This document shows positions 1 to 10,811 of a stretch of DNA of 64,000 bases, one piece after another. A program made the translations under genes and the position numbers. Positions within the stretch are counted from its first letter, which is position 1; every line of letters starts with the position of its first letter. The notes beneath the pieces are model-generated. The model had not been told where the DNA came from. It saw only the letters and a list, made by a program, of their open reading frames with translations, and searched no databases. This DNA comes from Salinicola aestuarinus (GTDB lineage: Bacteria > Pseudomonadota > Gammaproteobacteria > Pseudomonadales > Halomonadaceae): contig NZ_PZJP01000002.1 of assembly GCF_003206645.1 (NCBI RefSeq), positions 81,834-145,833 on the forward strand. Reading direction: 5' to 3'.

Positions 1-1056
1 CAGCGCATCGATGCCCTGGATGCCGAACTCCTGCGGCTCATCAGCGAGCGCGCCGAGTGCGCCGCCAGGGTCGCGCACGTCAAGACCGCGGATGATCCGG
101 ACGCGGTCTTTTATCGACCCGAGCGTGAAGCCCAGGTCTTGCGCCGTGTGATGGATAACAACCCGGGGCCACTCCACGCGGAGGAGATGGCGCGGCTGTT
201 CCGCGAGATCATGTCGGCTTGCCTGGCGCTGGAAAAGCCGATCAAGGTCGCCTATCTCGGTCCCGAGGGAACCTTTACCCAGCAGGCGGCGCTCAAGCAC
301 TTCGGACACAGTGCGAACAGCCTGCCGATGGCCGCCATCGACGAAGTCTTTCGGGAAGTGGAGGCCGGCGCGGTCAACTACGGGGTGGTGCCGGTCGAGA
401 ACTCCACCGAGGGGGTGGTCAATCACACTCTGGACTCGTTCATGGATTCGGGTCTGCACATCAGTGGCGAGGTGGTGCTGCGCATTCACCATCACCTGCT
501 GGTGTCGAGTGTCACGCGCAAGGACAAGATCTCGCGGATCTATTCGCATCCACAGTCGCTGGCACAGTGTCGCAAATGGCTCGACGCGCACTATCCCCAC
601 GCCGAGCGAGTGGCGGTCTCCTCCAACGCGGAGGCCGCGCGCCTGGTCAAGACCGAGTGGCACAGCGCGGCGATCGCCGGGGATATGGCGGCCCAGCTCT
701 ATGGGTTGGAGCACGTCGCCGAGAAGATCGAAGATAGTCCGGACAACTCGACGCGCTTTCTGATCATCGGTAACGAATCCGTGCCGCCCTCCGGTACCGA
801 CAAGACGTCGATCGTGGTCGCCATGCGCAACCAGCCAGGCGTGCTGCATGACCTGCTGGAACCGTTTCATCGTCATCACGTCGACCTGACACGGTTGGAG
901 ACGCGGCCCTCGCGTCATGGCGCTTGGAACTATGTCTTTTTCATCGACTTCAAGGGGCACGTCGACGATGACGGCATTCTCGACGTCCTCGAGGAGGTGC
1001 GCGGCCACGCCTCTGACATGAAGATACTCGGGTCCTATCCGGTCGGTGTTCTCTAG
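1..1056 (+). CDS. pheA: Bifunctional chorismate mutase/prephenate dehydratase (P-protein), 5' end missing
   Basis: Reading frame 1 is open from the first base, so the start lies outside the window. It makes prephenate from chorismate, then phenylpyruvate, for phenylalanine synthesis. The first ~75 visible residues are the end of an AroQ-type chorismate mutase helix bundle (RIDALDAELL, then YRPEREAQVL). A prephenate dehydratase domain follows (GPEGTFTQQAA; the DNSTRF motif holds the catalytic Thr-Arg-Phe triplet). The C-terminal ACT domain (GVLHDLLEPF, ETRPSR in place of the commoner ESRP) would bind phenylalanine for feedback inhibition. The tyrA-aroA gene starts two bases after its stop codon. 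In Pseudomonas a hisC gene separates the two; here it does not. Confidence 0.95.
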   Translation, partial: QRIDALDAELLRLISERAECAARVAHVKTADDPDAVFYRPEREAQVLRRVMDNNPGPLHAEEMARLFREIMSACLALEKPIKVAYLGPEGTFTQQAALKHFGHSANSLPMAAIDEVFREVEAGAVNYGVVPVENSTEGVVNHTLDSFMDSGLHISGEVVLRIHHHLLVSSVTRKDKISRIYSHPQSLAQCRKWLDAHYPHAERVAVSSNAEAARLVKTEWHSAAIAGDMAAQLYGLEHVAEKIEDSPDNSTRFLIIGNESVPPSGTDKTSIVVAMRNQPGVLHDLLEPFHRHHVDLTRLETRPSRHGAWNYVFFIDFKGHVDDDGILDVLEEVRGHASDMKILGSYPVGVL

Positions 1057-1057
1057 G

Positions 1058-3313
1058 ATGCACGACGCAAGCGCGCGAGAGGCGGGTAGGGCGACAGGCG
1101 GGCCCCCCGTTCTGCTCATCGTCGGGCTGGGAATGATCGGCGGTTCCTTCGCCGCTGCGCTCAAGGCCAATGGGTTCGGCGGCGAAATCCTCGGTTACGA
1201 CCTCAATGCCGACGAGATCGAGACCGGTCTGCGGCTGGGAGTCATCGATGACGGAGGAACGCAGCTCTCCCCGCTGGTCGAGAGAAGCGACATCGTCTGT
1301 CTCGCGGTGCCGGTGCTGGCAATGGGGCCGGTGCTGCGCGAGATGGCGCCGCTGGTAGGTGAGCGGATTCTGACCGACGTGGGTAGCACCAAGCGCGCGG
1401 TGCATGAGGCGGTCGTGGGAGCGCTGGGGTACTTCCCCCCGCGTTTCGTACTCGGCCATCCCATTGCGGGTTCGGAGAAGAGCGGCGTTGCCGCCGCCAA
1501 CCCGGCGCTGTTCCGTCAGCACAAGGTGATTCTGACCCCGACCCCGGAGACCGCCACTGACGCGGTGGGCGCCGTGCGCGGGCTCTGGCAGTGCTGCGGC
1601 GCGCAGGTACTGGAGATGTCGATGGCAGAGCACGACCAGGTATTGGCGCGCACCAGTCATCTCCCGCACCTGCTGGCTTTCTCGCTCGTGGATACGCTGG
1701 CTCGGCAGGATGCGCGACTCGATATCTTTCGCTACGCGGCGGGCGGATTCCGTGACTTCACGCGCATTGCCGGCAGCGATCCGGTGATGTGGCGCGATGT
1801 CTTTACCGCCAACCGGGATGCGGTGCTCGGGGCGCTGGACGATTTCGAGGCGGGGCTTGCCCGTCTGCGGGTGGCGGTGGAACAGGGCGATAGCGACGCC
1901 ATGTTGGGCACCTTCGATCGCGCCAGCCACGCGCGACACTATTTCGAAACGCTGTTGAATCAGACGAGTTATCAGACCATGGAAGCACGACAGGTTCAGT
2001 ACCGGGTCTCGCCCGGCGGTTCGGTCGCGGGGCGAATTCGCGTGCCCGGCGACAAGTCGATTTCGCATCGCTCGATCATGCTTGGTGCGCTCGCTGACGG
2101 CGTCACCGAGGTCAAGGGGTTTCTCGAGGGCGAGGATAGCCTGGCGACGCTGCAGGCGTTTCGCGACATGGGCGTGGCGATCGAAGGCCCCCATCAGGGC
2201 CGCGTCACCATTCACGGGGTCGGGCTTCAGGGTCTCGAGCGCCCCGCCGGGCCCATCTACGTGGGTAACTCCGGCACGGCGATGCGGCTCTTCGCCGGGC
2301 TGCTTGCTGGACAGGCGTTCGATACCGAACTGACCGGCGACGCCTCGCTGACCAAGCGGCCCATGGCCCGGGTCGCCGACCCGCTTCGTACCATGGGTGC
2401 GGTGATCGACACCGCCGAGGGCGGCCGACCGCCTCTCAGGATCCACGGCGGCCAGCCGCTCAAGGGCATCGATTACGACATGCCGATGGCGAGCGCGCAG
2501 GTCAAATCCTGTCTGCTGCTGGCCGGTCTCTATGCCAAGGGCGAGACACGCGTGCGCGAGCCCGCTCCGACACGGGATCATACCGAGCGCATGCTCAATG
2601 GCTTCGGCTACGCGGTCAGCCGTGAAGGCGATGTCGCGCGTCTCGAGGGCGGCGGGTCGCTGACCAGCGCGCCGATCGACGTACCGTCGGACATCTCTTC
2701 CGCCACCTTCTTTCTGGTCGCCGCGGCGATCACCCCGGGGTCGGATCTGGTGCTCGAGCATGTGGGTATCAACCCGACACGCATCGGCGTGATCAATATT
2801 CTCAAGCAGATGGGCGCCGACCTTCGGCTGGAAAACCCGCGGGAAGTCGGCGGCGAGCCGGTCGCCGACCTCTACATTCGCTATGCGCCGCTGACGGGGA
2901 TCGACATCCCTGTCGAGCAGGTACCGCTGGCGATCGACGAATTCCCGGCGCTGTTCGTGGCCGCGGCCAACGCCGAGGGCACGACTCGTCTGCGCGGTGC
3001 CGAGGAGCTGCGCGTCAAGGAGTCCGATCGGATTCAGGCGATGGCCGACGGCCTCGCGGTGCTCGGCGTCGACGCCGTCGTCTATGAAGACGGTATCGAC
3101 ATCGTCGGCAAGGGCGGGGAGGGCGCCAACTATGGTGGCGGCCAGGTCGACAGCCTTGGCGATCACCGCATTGCGATGGCGTTCACCGTGGCCGCCCTGC
3201 GCGCAAACGAGCCGATCTTGATCGACGATTGTGCCAACGTTGCGACCTCGTTCCCCGGCTTCGTTACCCTGGCGAACCGGGTCGGTCTGCAGCTCGAGGA
3301 GGTGACGGCATGA
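1058..3313 (+). CDS. tyrA-aroA: Fused prephenate dehydrogenase / 3-phosphoshikimate 1-carboxyvinyltransferase (TyrA-AroA)
   Basis: Two shikimate-pathway enzymes in one chain of 751 residues. Residues ~12-300 are a prephenate (cyclohexadienyl) dehydrogenase with the NAD-binding loop GLGMIGGSF; it leads to tyrosine. Residues ~310-751 are EPSP synthase, the step before chorismate: [28 protein letters not shown] and RVKESDR are its substrate-binding signatures. This fusion is typical of Pseudomonas, Halomonas and relatives. ATG at 1058 is chosen, one base after the pheA stop; an in-frame GTG at 1046 would overlap pheA and is possible. The stop overlaps the cmk start (ATGA), so translation is probably coupled. 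Confidence 0.95.
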   Translation: MHDASAREAGRATGGPPVLLIVGLGMIGGSFAAALKANGFGGEILGYDLNADEIETGLRLGVIDDGGTQLSPLVERSDIVCLAVPVLAMGPVLREMAPLVGERILTDVGSTKRAVHEAVVGALGYFPPRFVLGHPIAGSEKSGVAAANPALFRQHKVILTPTPETATDAVGAVRGLWQCCGAQVLEMSMAEHDQVLARTSHLPHLLAFSLVDTLARQDARLDIFRYAAGGFRDFTRIAGSDPVMWRDVFTANRDAVLGALDDFEAGLARLRVAVEQGDSDAMLGTFDRASHARHYFETLLNQTSYQTMEARQVQYRVSPGGSVAGRIRVPGDKSISHRSIMLGALADGVTEVKGFLEGEDSLATLQAFRDMGVAIEGPHQGRVTIHGVGLQGLERPAGPIYVGNSGTAMRLFAGLLAGQAFDTELTGDASLTKRPMARVADPLRTMGAVIDTAEGGRPPLRIHGGQPLKGIDYDMPMASAQVKSCLLLAGLYAKGETRVREPAPTRDHTERMLNGFGYAVSREGDVARLEGGGSLTSAPIDVPSDISSATFFLVAAAITPGSDLVLEHVGINPTRIGVINILKQMGADLRLENPREVGGEPVADLYIRYAPLTGIDIPVEQVPLAIDEFPALFVAAANAEGTTRLRGAEELRVKESDRIQAMADGLAVLGVDAVVYEDGIDIVGKGGEGANYGGGQVDSLGDHRIAMAFTVAALRANEPILIDDCANVATSFPGFVTLANRVGLQLEEVTA

Positions 3314-3990
3314 GCGATACGACGTCGATCGTGACCATCGATGGTCCGGGTGGGGCCGGCAAGGGCACGATCAGCCGTATGATCGCCGAGCGATTCGGCT
3401 GGCATCTGCTCGATTCCGGCGCACTCTACCGGCTGACGGCGCTCGCCGCGCTGCGCAAAGGCGTAGCCACCGACGACCCTGCCGGCCTGGCCGAGCAGGC
3501 CCGCGATCTCGATGTCGTCTTTGCTGTCGATGACGGTCGAGCGACGATTCTGCTCGAGGGCGACGACGTCACCCGCGAGATTCGCCGGGAAGAGGTGGGT
3601 GGCGCGGCATCGCGCGTGGCGGCCCTCCCGGTGGTTCGCGAGGCACTGCTCCAGCGTCAGCGCGATTTCCGTAAGCCTCCGGGGCTGGTTGCCGATGGGC
3701 GCGACATGGGGACGGTGGTTTTCCCCGACGCGCCGCTCAAGATCTACCTCACCGCCTCCGCCGAGGAGCGTGCCAAGCGGCGCCAGCGTCAATTGCACGA
3801 GGCGGGGGAGAATGCTAGACTTTCGACCCTTTTGGAAGAAATCAAAGCGCGCGATGCGCGTGATATGCAGCGTGCGGTGGCGCCGCTCAAGCCGGCAATC
3901 GATGCCGTCGAGCTCGACACCACGCAGCTGGATATACCGGAAGTCGTGAAGCGTATCGAAACGCTGATCGTCGAGCGCGAACTGACCTGA
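3310..3990 (+). CDS. cmk: Cytidylate kinase
   Basis: Phosphorylates CMP and dCMP to the diphosphates with ATP, recycling nucleotides from RNA turnover. The 226 residues match the usual ~225-230. The P-loop GPGGAGKGT lies near the N terminus, with the CMP-binding LDSGALYR segment just after and the [13 protein letters not shown] motif in the middle. ATG at 3310 overlaps the aroA stop by ATGA; an upstream GTG at 3229 would give an unlikely 27-residue extension. Order tyrA-aroA, cmk, rpsA is conserved in gammaproteobacteria. Confidence 0.96.
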   Translation: MSDTTSIVTIDGPGGAGKGTISRMIAERFGWHLLDSGALYRLTALAALRKGVATDDPAGLAEQARDLDVVFAVDDGRATILLEGDDVTREIRREEVGGAASRVAALPVVREALLQRQRDFRKPPGLVADGRDMGTVVFPDAPLKIYLTASAEERAKRRQRQLHEAGENARLSTLLEEIKARDARDMQRAVAPLKPAIDAVELDTTQLDIPEVVKRIETLIVERELT

Positions 3991-4200
3991 GGTCGACAGC
4001 GCTAGGCAGCAGCCGATGACACACTTCCGTTCCGGGGCCCCTGGCAAGATGTCAAGATGTGCAGCGACCACGCATGCCAAGTCGCGGCATATCCAACCAG
4101 CGCCAACGTCCCCAGGGATATGTCGATAAGGCCCGTGCTCGCTGGTGGTACGGAGGAAGGCGGTCTTGGCCGTCATTAACGTTGATTACGTAGGAATCAC

Positions 4201-5880
4201 ATGAGCGAAAGCTTTGCTGAACTGTTTGAACAATCTCTCCAGGACATCAACATGGAGCCCGGTGCCATTGTCATGGCAACCGTGGTCGACATCGAAGGCG
4301 ACTGGATCACCGTCAATGCTGGCCTGAAGTCCGAAGGCCAGATCCCGGTCGCGCAATTCCGCGACGACAATGGTGAAATGACCATTTCGGTCGGTGATGA
4401 AGTCAAGGTTGCACTGGAAGCCGTCGAAGACGGGTTCGGTGAAACCCGCCTGTCCCGCGAGAAGGCCAAGCGTGCCGAAGCGTGGAAAGAGCTGGAAGCG
4501 GCCTTCGAGAAGGACGAGATCGTCAAGGGCGTGATCAACGGGAAGGTCAAGGGCGGCTTTACCGTCGACGTCTCCTCCATTCGCGCGTTCCTGCCGGGTT
4601 CGCTGGTCGACGTGCGTCCGGTCCGCGACACCGCGCACCTCGAGCACAAAGAGCTCGACTTCAAGGTCATCAAGCTCGACCCGAAGCGCAACAACGTTGT
4701 CGTTTCCCGTCGTGCCGTTCTCGAAGCCGAGAACAGCGCCGAGCGTGAAGCGCTGCTCGCCACGCTTCAGGAAGGCCAGCAGATCAACGGTATCGTCAAG
4801 AACCTCACCGACTACGGCGCTTTCGTCGACCTCGGTGGCGTCGACGGCCTGCTGCACATCACCGACATGGCTTGGAAGCGTATCAAGCATCCGAGCGAAA
4901 TCGTTGCCGTCGGCGACGAGATCAATGTCAAGGTGCTGAAGTTCGATCGTGAGCGCAACCGCGTCTCGCTGGGCCTCAAGCAGCTGGGCGAAGATCCGTG
5001 GGTCAACATCGTCGGCCGCTATCCGGAAGGCACCAAGGTCAACGCGACAGTGACCAATCTGACCGACTACGGCTGCTTCGCCGAGCTGGAAGAGGGTGTC
5101 GAAGGTCTGGTCCACGTCTCCGAAATGGATTGGACCAACAAGAACATCCACCCGTCCAAGGTTGTTCAGGTCGGTGATGACGTCGAAGTTATGGTGCTGG
5201 ATATCGACGAAGAGCGTCGTCGTATCTCCCTCGGTATCAAGCAGTGCACCACCAACCCGTGGGAAGACTTCAGCGGCCGTTACAACAAGGGCGACCGCGT
5301 TGCAGGTACCATCAAGTCGATCACCGACTTCGGTATCTTCATCGGTCTGGAAGGCGGCATCGACGGTCTGGTGCACCTCTCCGACATCTCCTGGAGCGAA
5401 GCGGGCGAAGAAGCGGTTCGTCAGTTCAAGAAGGGCGACGAAGCAGAAGCCGTCATCCTCTCGATCGATCCGGAGCGTGAGCGCATCTCGCTGGGCATCA
5501 AGCAGCTCGAGTCCGATCCGGTCTCCGAGTTCCTGGCCGTCAACGACAAGGGTGCCGTCGTGACGGGCCGCATCGTCGAAGTCGATGCCAAGGAAGCCCA
5601 TGTTGAGCTGGCCACTGATGTCGTCGCTGTGCTCAAGGCGTCGGAAATCAGCGCTGACCGTGTCGAAGACGCGCGCAACGTGCTGAACGAAGGCGACAAC
5701 GTTGAAGCGAAAATCATCAACGTCGATCGCAAGAGCCGCGTCATCAACCTGTCCATCAAAGCGAAGGACCAGGTCGATACTCGCCGCAACATGACGAAGC
5801 TTCGTGATCAGCAGGAAGACGACGTCAACGGTCCGACCACCATCGGTGATCTGATCAAGCAGCAGATGAGCCAGGACTGA
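4201..5880 (+). CDS. rpsA: 30S ribosomal protein S1
   Basis: The largest small-subunit protein; it binds mRNA leaders and helps them load on the ribosome. Six S1 (OB-fold) RNA-binding repeats span the 559 residues; the copies are visible through repeated blocks such as [23 protein letters not shown] and ISLGIKQ. E. coli S1 is 557 residues. The ribosome site AGGAA sits 6 bases before ATG. The 210 bases between cmk and rpsA hold no gene and probably carry the rpsA leader, which is autoregulated in E. coli; I could not place a convincing promoter there. A strong terminator follows. ihfB, normally next, is instead at 13,093-13,389 on the other strand. Confidence 0.98.
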   Translation: MSESFAELFEQSLQDINMEPGAIVMATVVDIEGDWITVNAGLKSEGQIPVAQFRDDNGEMTISVGDEVKVALEAVEDGFGETRLSREKAKRAEAWKELEAAFEKDEIVKGVINGKVKGGFTVDVSSIRAFLPGSLVDVRPVRDTAHLEHKELDFKVIKLDPKRNNVVVSRRAVLEAENSAEREALLATLQEGQQINGIVKNLTDYGAFVDLGGVDGLLHITDMAWKRIKHPSEIVAVGDEINVKVLKFDRERNRVSLGLKQLGEDPWVNIVGRYPEGTKVNATVTNLTDYGCFAELEEGVEGLVHVSEMDWTNKNIHPSKVVQVGDDVEVMVLDIDEERRRISLGIKQCTTNPWEDFSGRYNKGDRVAGTIKSITDFGIFIGLEGGIDGLVHLSDISWSEAGEEAVRQFKKGDEAEAVILSIDPERERISLGIKQLESDPVSEFLAVNDKGAVVTGRIVEVDAKEAHVELATDVVAVLKASEISADRVEDARNVLNEGDNVEAKIINVDRKSRVINLSIKAKDQVDTRRNMTKLRDQQEDDVNGPTTIGDLIKQQMSQD

Positions 5881-5910
5881 TCTCGCGATTCGAGATCTGA
5901 TCGGCTAACA

Positions 5911-5939
5911 AAAACAGCGCCTCCGGGCGCTGTTTTTTT
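5911..5939 (+). terminator. Rho-independent terminator of rpsA
   Basis: An 11-base arm AAAACAGCGCC, loop TCCG, and the matching arm run straight into a T tract. It lies 31 bases after the rpsA stop and ends the cmk-rpsA transcript. Confidence 0.93.
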
Positions 5940-5964
5940 ATGTCTGCCGTTTGCGTCGTTCACT

Positions 5965-6028
5965 GTGCTCGGGTGCTCGGGTGCTCGGGTGCTCGGGTAC
6001 TCGGGTGCTCGGGTGCTCGGGTGCTCGA
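5965..6028 (+). repeat. Octamer tandem repeat, 8 units of GTGCTCGG
   Basis: Eight head-to-tail copies of GTGCTCGG: units 1-4, 6 and 7 are exact, unit 5 reads GTACTCGG and unit 8 ends in A. It lies between the rpsA terminator and a small minus-strand gene, in the 300-base gap 5,881-6,184, which otherwise holds nothing recognisable. Such arrays change copy number by slippage. The unit is not a multiple of three and no credible gene crosses it. Confidence 0.9.
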
Positions 6029-6184
6029 GGGTTCGGGGGCTTGGCAGGCCGGAGGAGGGCGCCTGCGACAACAAACGCGTCGCCGCTTGCGCATCGCACT
6101 GGGAATGAGAGGCACGACGGTGCAGGTCGGTTTAATCAGGCGTTGTGGCCGGTGAAGCCGTTGCCGAGTCAGCTCGAGGTGGGA

Positions 6185-6577
6185 TCAGTGGCGTAGCCAG
6201 TCGCGAAGCCGGCGGCGTGGCGATGCTTGACGCGTTGCATCACTCCCGCAAAGCCCGTGGACGCTCTGCTGAAGCGGCGCGATGACCGCATCGAGATGGT
6301 AGCGGCAAAGCGCCTGATCCAGCGCGCCCGGGCACTGTGCCATCAGCAGGCCGCAGTGATAGGTCGCTACATCCAGCGCGGCACGCACCTCGGGAAAGGG
6401 GGCTGCCGCTTCCCGGCTGTTCTTGAGTTCGCGCAGCAACATCCTCAACATCTCGGCATCCAGCCAGCACGGGGTCGTATCCGTTGCATCGCCCTGGGGA
6501 AGCGACTTTTTGACCGCCTGGAAAGAGACCTGGAGGAAGACGCAGGTGTAGTGAAGCTGGGCGCGTTCAGAAGTCAT
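6185..6577 (-). CDS. Hypothetical protein, 130 residues
   Basis: I do not recognise this protein. It is leucine-, alanine- and cysteine-bearing and looks helical and soluble, with an arginine-rich C terminus; no signal peptide or membrane segment is visible. ATG at 6577 is used; a GTG lies three codons upstream, and no good ribosome site is seen for either. The opposite strand is also open (6,227-6,676), but its composition looks less like a protein. The gene lies downstream of trmJ on the same strand, and its reality should be treated as uncertain. Confidence 0.45.
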   Translation of the reverse strand: MTSERAQLHYTCVFLQVSFQAVKKSLPQGDATDTTPCWLDAEMLRMLLRELKNSREAAAPFPEVRAALDVATYHCGLLMAQCPGALDQALCRYHLDAVIAPLQQSVHGLCGSDATRQASPRRRLRDWLRH

Positions 6578-6694
6578 GGTCGGCACCGGCTATTGATGAG
6601 ATCGATTCCCATTCTCTATTCGGCGCCGATGCTTGTCAAAGCCAATCCCTTTCAGGATGTCATCACGCTTGGGTAACAGCGTGCGGTAGGGCCA

Positions 6695-7423
6695 TCACCG
6701 GGGCTCACCGGACTTCTCTAGGGCTGCCAGTACCCCCCGCAGAATGGAAAGCTCCTTGCGGCTTGGCTCGGCGCGCGCGAAGAGGGCGCGCAAGTGAGCT
6801 TCTGTCTTGGCGTGGGGTTGATTGAGAAAACCGGCTGCGCTCAGGGCCTGGTGCAGGTGGGCGTGGAAATGCTCGAGCTGCTCAACGGTCGGGTAAGGTC
6901 CGCCGGCCGACAGGGCAGGCTTGGCGTTCTCGCGACGGTTGGCCTGGCGAAAGGCTTCGTAGGCGACGATCTGTACTGCCTGCGACAGATTCAGGATGCC
7001 GTAATCCGGGTTGGCGGGGATGGTCAGTTGATGCGTGCAATGACCGATCTCTTCGTTGGTGAGGCCGTAGCGCTCGCGACCGAAGACAATGGCGATACGC
7101 CCTTCCTCGAGGCGCTTGGCGGCGTCTTCCATCATGACATCGGGCCCGTCATAGCAGGGCAGTGGCAGGCTGCGCAGTCGCGCGCTGGCGCCGATCACCT
7201 GAACGCAGTCGCCGACGGCCTCGGAAAGCGAACCGACCACGCGGCAGTCGTCGATGAGGTCGCTGGCACCGGCGGCAAGTCGGGTGGCGTCTTCGTCGGG
7301 AAACTGGCGCGGGTTGACGAGTACCAGATCGCTGAGGCCCATGGTTTTCATGGCACGGGCGCTGGCACCAATGTTGCCAGGGTGGAACGTCTGGACGAGA
7401 ACGATGCGAATGCGATCGAGCAT
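6695..7423 (-). CDS. trmJ: tRNA (cytidine/uridine-2'-O-)-methyltransferase TrmJ
   Basis: Methylates the 2'-hydroxyl of nucleotide 32 in the anticodon loop of several tRNAs, using S-adenosylmethionine. The 242 residues match the E. coli enzyme (246). The SPOUT-fold signatures are present: PGNIGASARAMKTMG near the N terminus, IVFGRERYGL and ILNLSQAVQIVAYE, which form the knotted cofactor site. ATG at 7423 begins the conserved MLDRIRIVLV; the frame is open upstream but that extension is low-complexity shadow of groL. It follows groL on the same strand after a terminator, so it probably has its own promoter. In E. coli trmJ sits beside suhB, so this neighbourhood is different. Confidence 0.93.
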   Translation of the reverse strand: MLDRIRIVLVQTFHPGNIGASARAMKTMGLSDLVLVNPRQFPDEDATRLAAGASDLIDDCRVVGSLSEAVGDCVQVIGASARLRSLPLPCYDGPDVMMEDAAKRLEEGRIAIVFGRERYGLTNEEIGHCTHQLTIPANPDYGILNLSQAVQIVAYEAFRQANRRENAKPALSAGGPYPTVEQLEHFHAHLHQALSAAGFLNQPHAKTEAHLRALFARAEPSRKELSILRGVLAALEKSGEPR

Positions 7424-7469
7424 GCGCTGAAGGCTCCGGGGCAGGAAATGAGATGACAAACGCGAGACG

Positions 7470-7497
7470 AAAAAAAGCCCCGCCGAGTGGCGGGGCT
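7470..7497 (-). terminator. Rho-independent terminator of groSL
   Basis: Read on the minus strand: arm GCCCCGCC, loop ACTC, matching arm, then seven T. It lies 55 bases past the groL stop and separates groSL from trmJ. Confidence 0.92.
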
Positions 7498-7551
7498 CTC
7501 CATGATACCTGAATATCATGCTGCCTGAGCGGGTCAGGCGGGGCGGGGCAT

Positions 7552-9210
<1,659 letters not shown>

Positions 9211-9258
9211 CTACTCTGAAACGTGAAATGGTGACGAACCGTTGAGCGAGGAGGGCGA

Positions 9259-9552
9259 TCAGCCTTCGACGACGGCCAGGATGTCGCCTTCGCTCATGAT
9301 CAGCACTTCTTCGCCGTCGATTTTCTGCTTCTCGACGCCGAAGCCTTCCTTGAAAATGACCGTGTCGCCGACTTTGACGTCCAGGGCGCGAACATCGCCA
9401 CTGTCGAGAATGCGGCCATTGCCTACCGCCAGAATCTCACCGCGCGTCGGCTTTTCCTGGGCGCTGCCCGGAAGCACGATGCCGCCAGCCGTTTTTTGCT
9501 CTTCTTCTTTGCGGCGTACGATGACGCGATCGTGCAAGGGACGGATATTCAT
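9259..9552 (-). CDS. groS: 10 kDa co-chaperonin GroES
   Basis: The heptameric lid of the GroEL chamber. The 97 residues match the family ([14 protein letters not shown] start, then the mobile loop [15 protein letters not shown] that touches GroEL, and the roof region). ATG at 9552 has a ribosome site GGAGAACG just upstream on the minus strand. It leads the groS-groL operon, with a ~120-base leader behind the sigma-32 promoter at 9,679-9,706. Confidence 0.98.
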   Translation of the reverse strand: MNIRPLHDRVIVRRKEEEQKTAGGIVLPGSAQEKPTRGEILAVGNGRILDSGDVRALDVKVGDTVIFKEGFGVEKQKIDGEEVLIMSEGDILAVVEG

Positions 9553-9678
9553 TGCTCACGTTCTCCTGATGGTTACATGTTGCAAATGCACGTTCCCACA
9601 TGAGCGATGCTCAGGGGGGAAGAAGGCTGACGCCTTCCGGTTAATCGGCCTTATGGCCTAAAGCTATCGCTGCTGCCT

Positions 9679-9706
9679 TGATGGGGCCGGACGTTGCGCT
9701 TTCAAG
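9679..9706 (-). promoter_or_regulatory. Sigma-32 (heat-shock) promoter of groSL
   Basis: On the minus strand CTTGAAA (9,706-9,700) is followed after 13 bases by CCCCATCA (9,686-9,679). The sigma-32 consensus is CTTGAAA, 11-14 bases, CCCCATNT, so the -35 is perfect and the -10 nearly so. The transcript would start near 9,672, about 120 bases before groS. No CIRCE inverted repeat (the HrcA operator) is visible. Confidence 0.85.
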
Positions 9707-9760
9707 GCTGAGATCAAAAAAAATTCGTTGAATCGGTAGCTTGTCGAGTCTCGGTGACGC

Positions 9761-10261
9761 TCATCGCGGTCGCGAATCGTTATCGCATTTTTCCACGAAC
9801 TCACCCTCGAGCGGCTCCCCGGTATCGTCGCGACGATGTTCTCTGCCAGGCCGCGGGTCTGGGCCACGCTGCCAGTCGTCACTGGCATCGACTCTCGCGC
9901 CGTAAGGCTGTCCCGTGTTCGGTGCTACCCGTGTCCAGCGTCGGAGTAGTCGGCCGCTCCCCGGAATCAGGCAGAGCAGTCCGGCCATGTCGGATAAAAA
10001 GCCCGGCGCAATGAGCAGGATGCCAGCCAGCAGAAACCCGGCGCCGTGGAGTAGTTCGTCGGAGGGAACCTCGCCGCGCGCAAATCGTTCGCGAGCGCGC
10101 TGGAAGGTCAGCAGGCTCTCGCGACGAATCAGATGAATACCGAATGCCGCGCTAAGGGCGATCCAGAGCAGCGTGACCAGCAAGCCGAGTTTGGCACCGA
10201 GGGTGAACAGCACCACGAAGTCGGCGATTGCCATGAGCACGAGCAATAAGAGAAGGGGCAT
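9761..10261 (-). CDS. fxsA: FxsA family inner-membrane protein
   Basis: A 166-residue membrane protein of the FxsA/YtzA family; in E. coli extra FxsA lets cells exclude phage T7 less strictly in the presence of F plasmid PifA. Its normal role is unknown. Three hydrophobic segments are seen (residues ~2-20, ~25-45 and ~75-98, the last with the conserved GFLLAGILLIAPGFLSD), then a charged, probably disordered tail from ~110. The gene lies just upstream of groSL on the same strand, as in E. coli. An inverted repeat (arms 10,325-10,331 and 10,342-10,348) separates it from the ComEA-like gene. Confidence 0.9.
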   Translation of the reverse strand: MPLLLLLVLMAIADFVVLFTLGAKLGLLVTLLWIALSAAFGIHLIRRESLLTFQRARERFARGEVPSDELLHGAGFLLAGILLIAPGFLSDMAGLLCLIPGSGRLLRRWTRVAPNTGQPYGARVDASDDWQRGPDPRPGREHRRDDTGEPLEGEFVEKCDNDSRPR

Positions 10262-10373
10262 GACGTCTCCCTGATTGAGTCTGCCTGACTCTCTCAGATG
10301 GAGACGATCGGCCGGAATGCAAGTCGCGCGGCCGACGGGGACCGCGCGAAAGGAGGGCTAGATCAAGTGGAGG

Positions 10374-10634
10374 TTAAAGCGTCGCATCGTCGCCGAGGTT
10401 GTCGACGGTCTTCGGTCCGATGCCACTGACGCGGGTGAGATCTTCGAGGCTTTCGAACGCGCCGTGGGTTTCGCGCTCGTCGACGATGGCCTGAGCCTTG
10501 ACCTCACCGATGCCCGGTAGCGAGGCCAGCGATTCGACGGAAGCCTGATTGACGTTGACGGCATCCTGGGCGAGGACGCTGATGCTGAAACCGAGCGCTA
10601 CAGCAAGGAGTGCGGTGCGTATTATCTTTGTCAT
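10374..10634 (-). CDS. ComEA-like helix-hairpin-helix DNA-binding protein
   Basis: A small exported protein of 86 residues: signal peptide at residues 1-23 (ending VLAQD) and then two helix-hairpin-helix motifs (LASLPGIGEVKAQAIV and LTRVSGIGPKTVDNL). In competent bacteria ComEA binds incoming double-stranded DNA in the periplasm; short versions like this are also common in species not shown to be competent. ATG at 10634 is favoured by GGAGAAGG just upstream; the frame is open further, with an in-frame ATG at 10646. No other competence gene is in the window, so a DNA-uptake role is inference. Confidence 0.82.
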   Translation of the reverse strand: MTKIIRTALLAVALGFSISVLAQDAVNVNQASVESLASLPGIGEVKAQAIVDERETHGAFESLEDLTRVSGIGPKTVDNLGDDATL

Positions 10635-10811
10635 TACCTTCTCCATCGGGGTGTTGGTATCAAATTGAGGCACGCGGGGCGGTGCCCCCATAAAACCCAT
10701 CGACAGACCTCGGCGAGACTTGAATCGCCATCCCCTCGAATTTGACCGTCATCCCCGAGGGCCCACCGGATTGGGTATACTCGCCCGCGAATTCGTCTGC
10801 CGGAGAGCTTC

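Noticed and set aside
950..3166. 738-codon open frame on the minus strand over tyrA-aroA
   Set aside because: It is the mirror of a high-GC real gene. Its protein is full of His, Arg and Gln and has no domain, while the plus strand encodes two well-known enzymes.
3991..4200. tRNA or riboswitch before rpsA
   Set aside because: No cloverleaf or known aptamer pattern could be folded by eye; it is treated as the rpsA leader.
4186..5601. 471-codon open frame on the minus strand over rpsA
   Set aside because: Shadow of the S1 repeats; the apparent internal repeats come from the S1 domains read backwards.
5965..6028. Possible coding repeat on either strand
   Set aside because: The octamer is not a multiple of three and the frames across it show only the repeat in translation with no ribosome site.
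10325..10348. Terminator between the ComEA-like gene and fxsA
   Set aside because: The seven-base GC-rich stem has no T tract on the minus strand and a long loop, so it is not called as a terminator.
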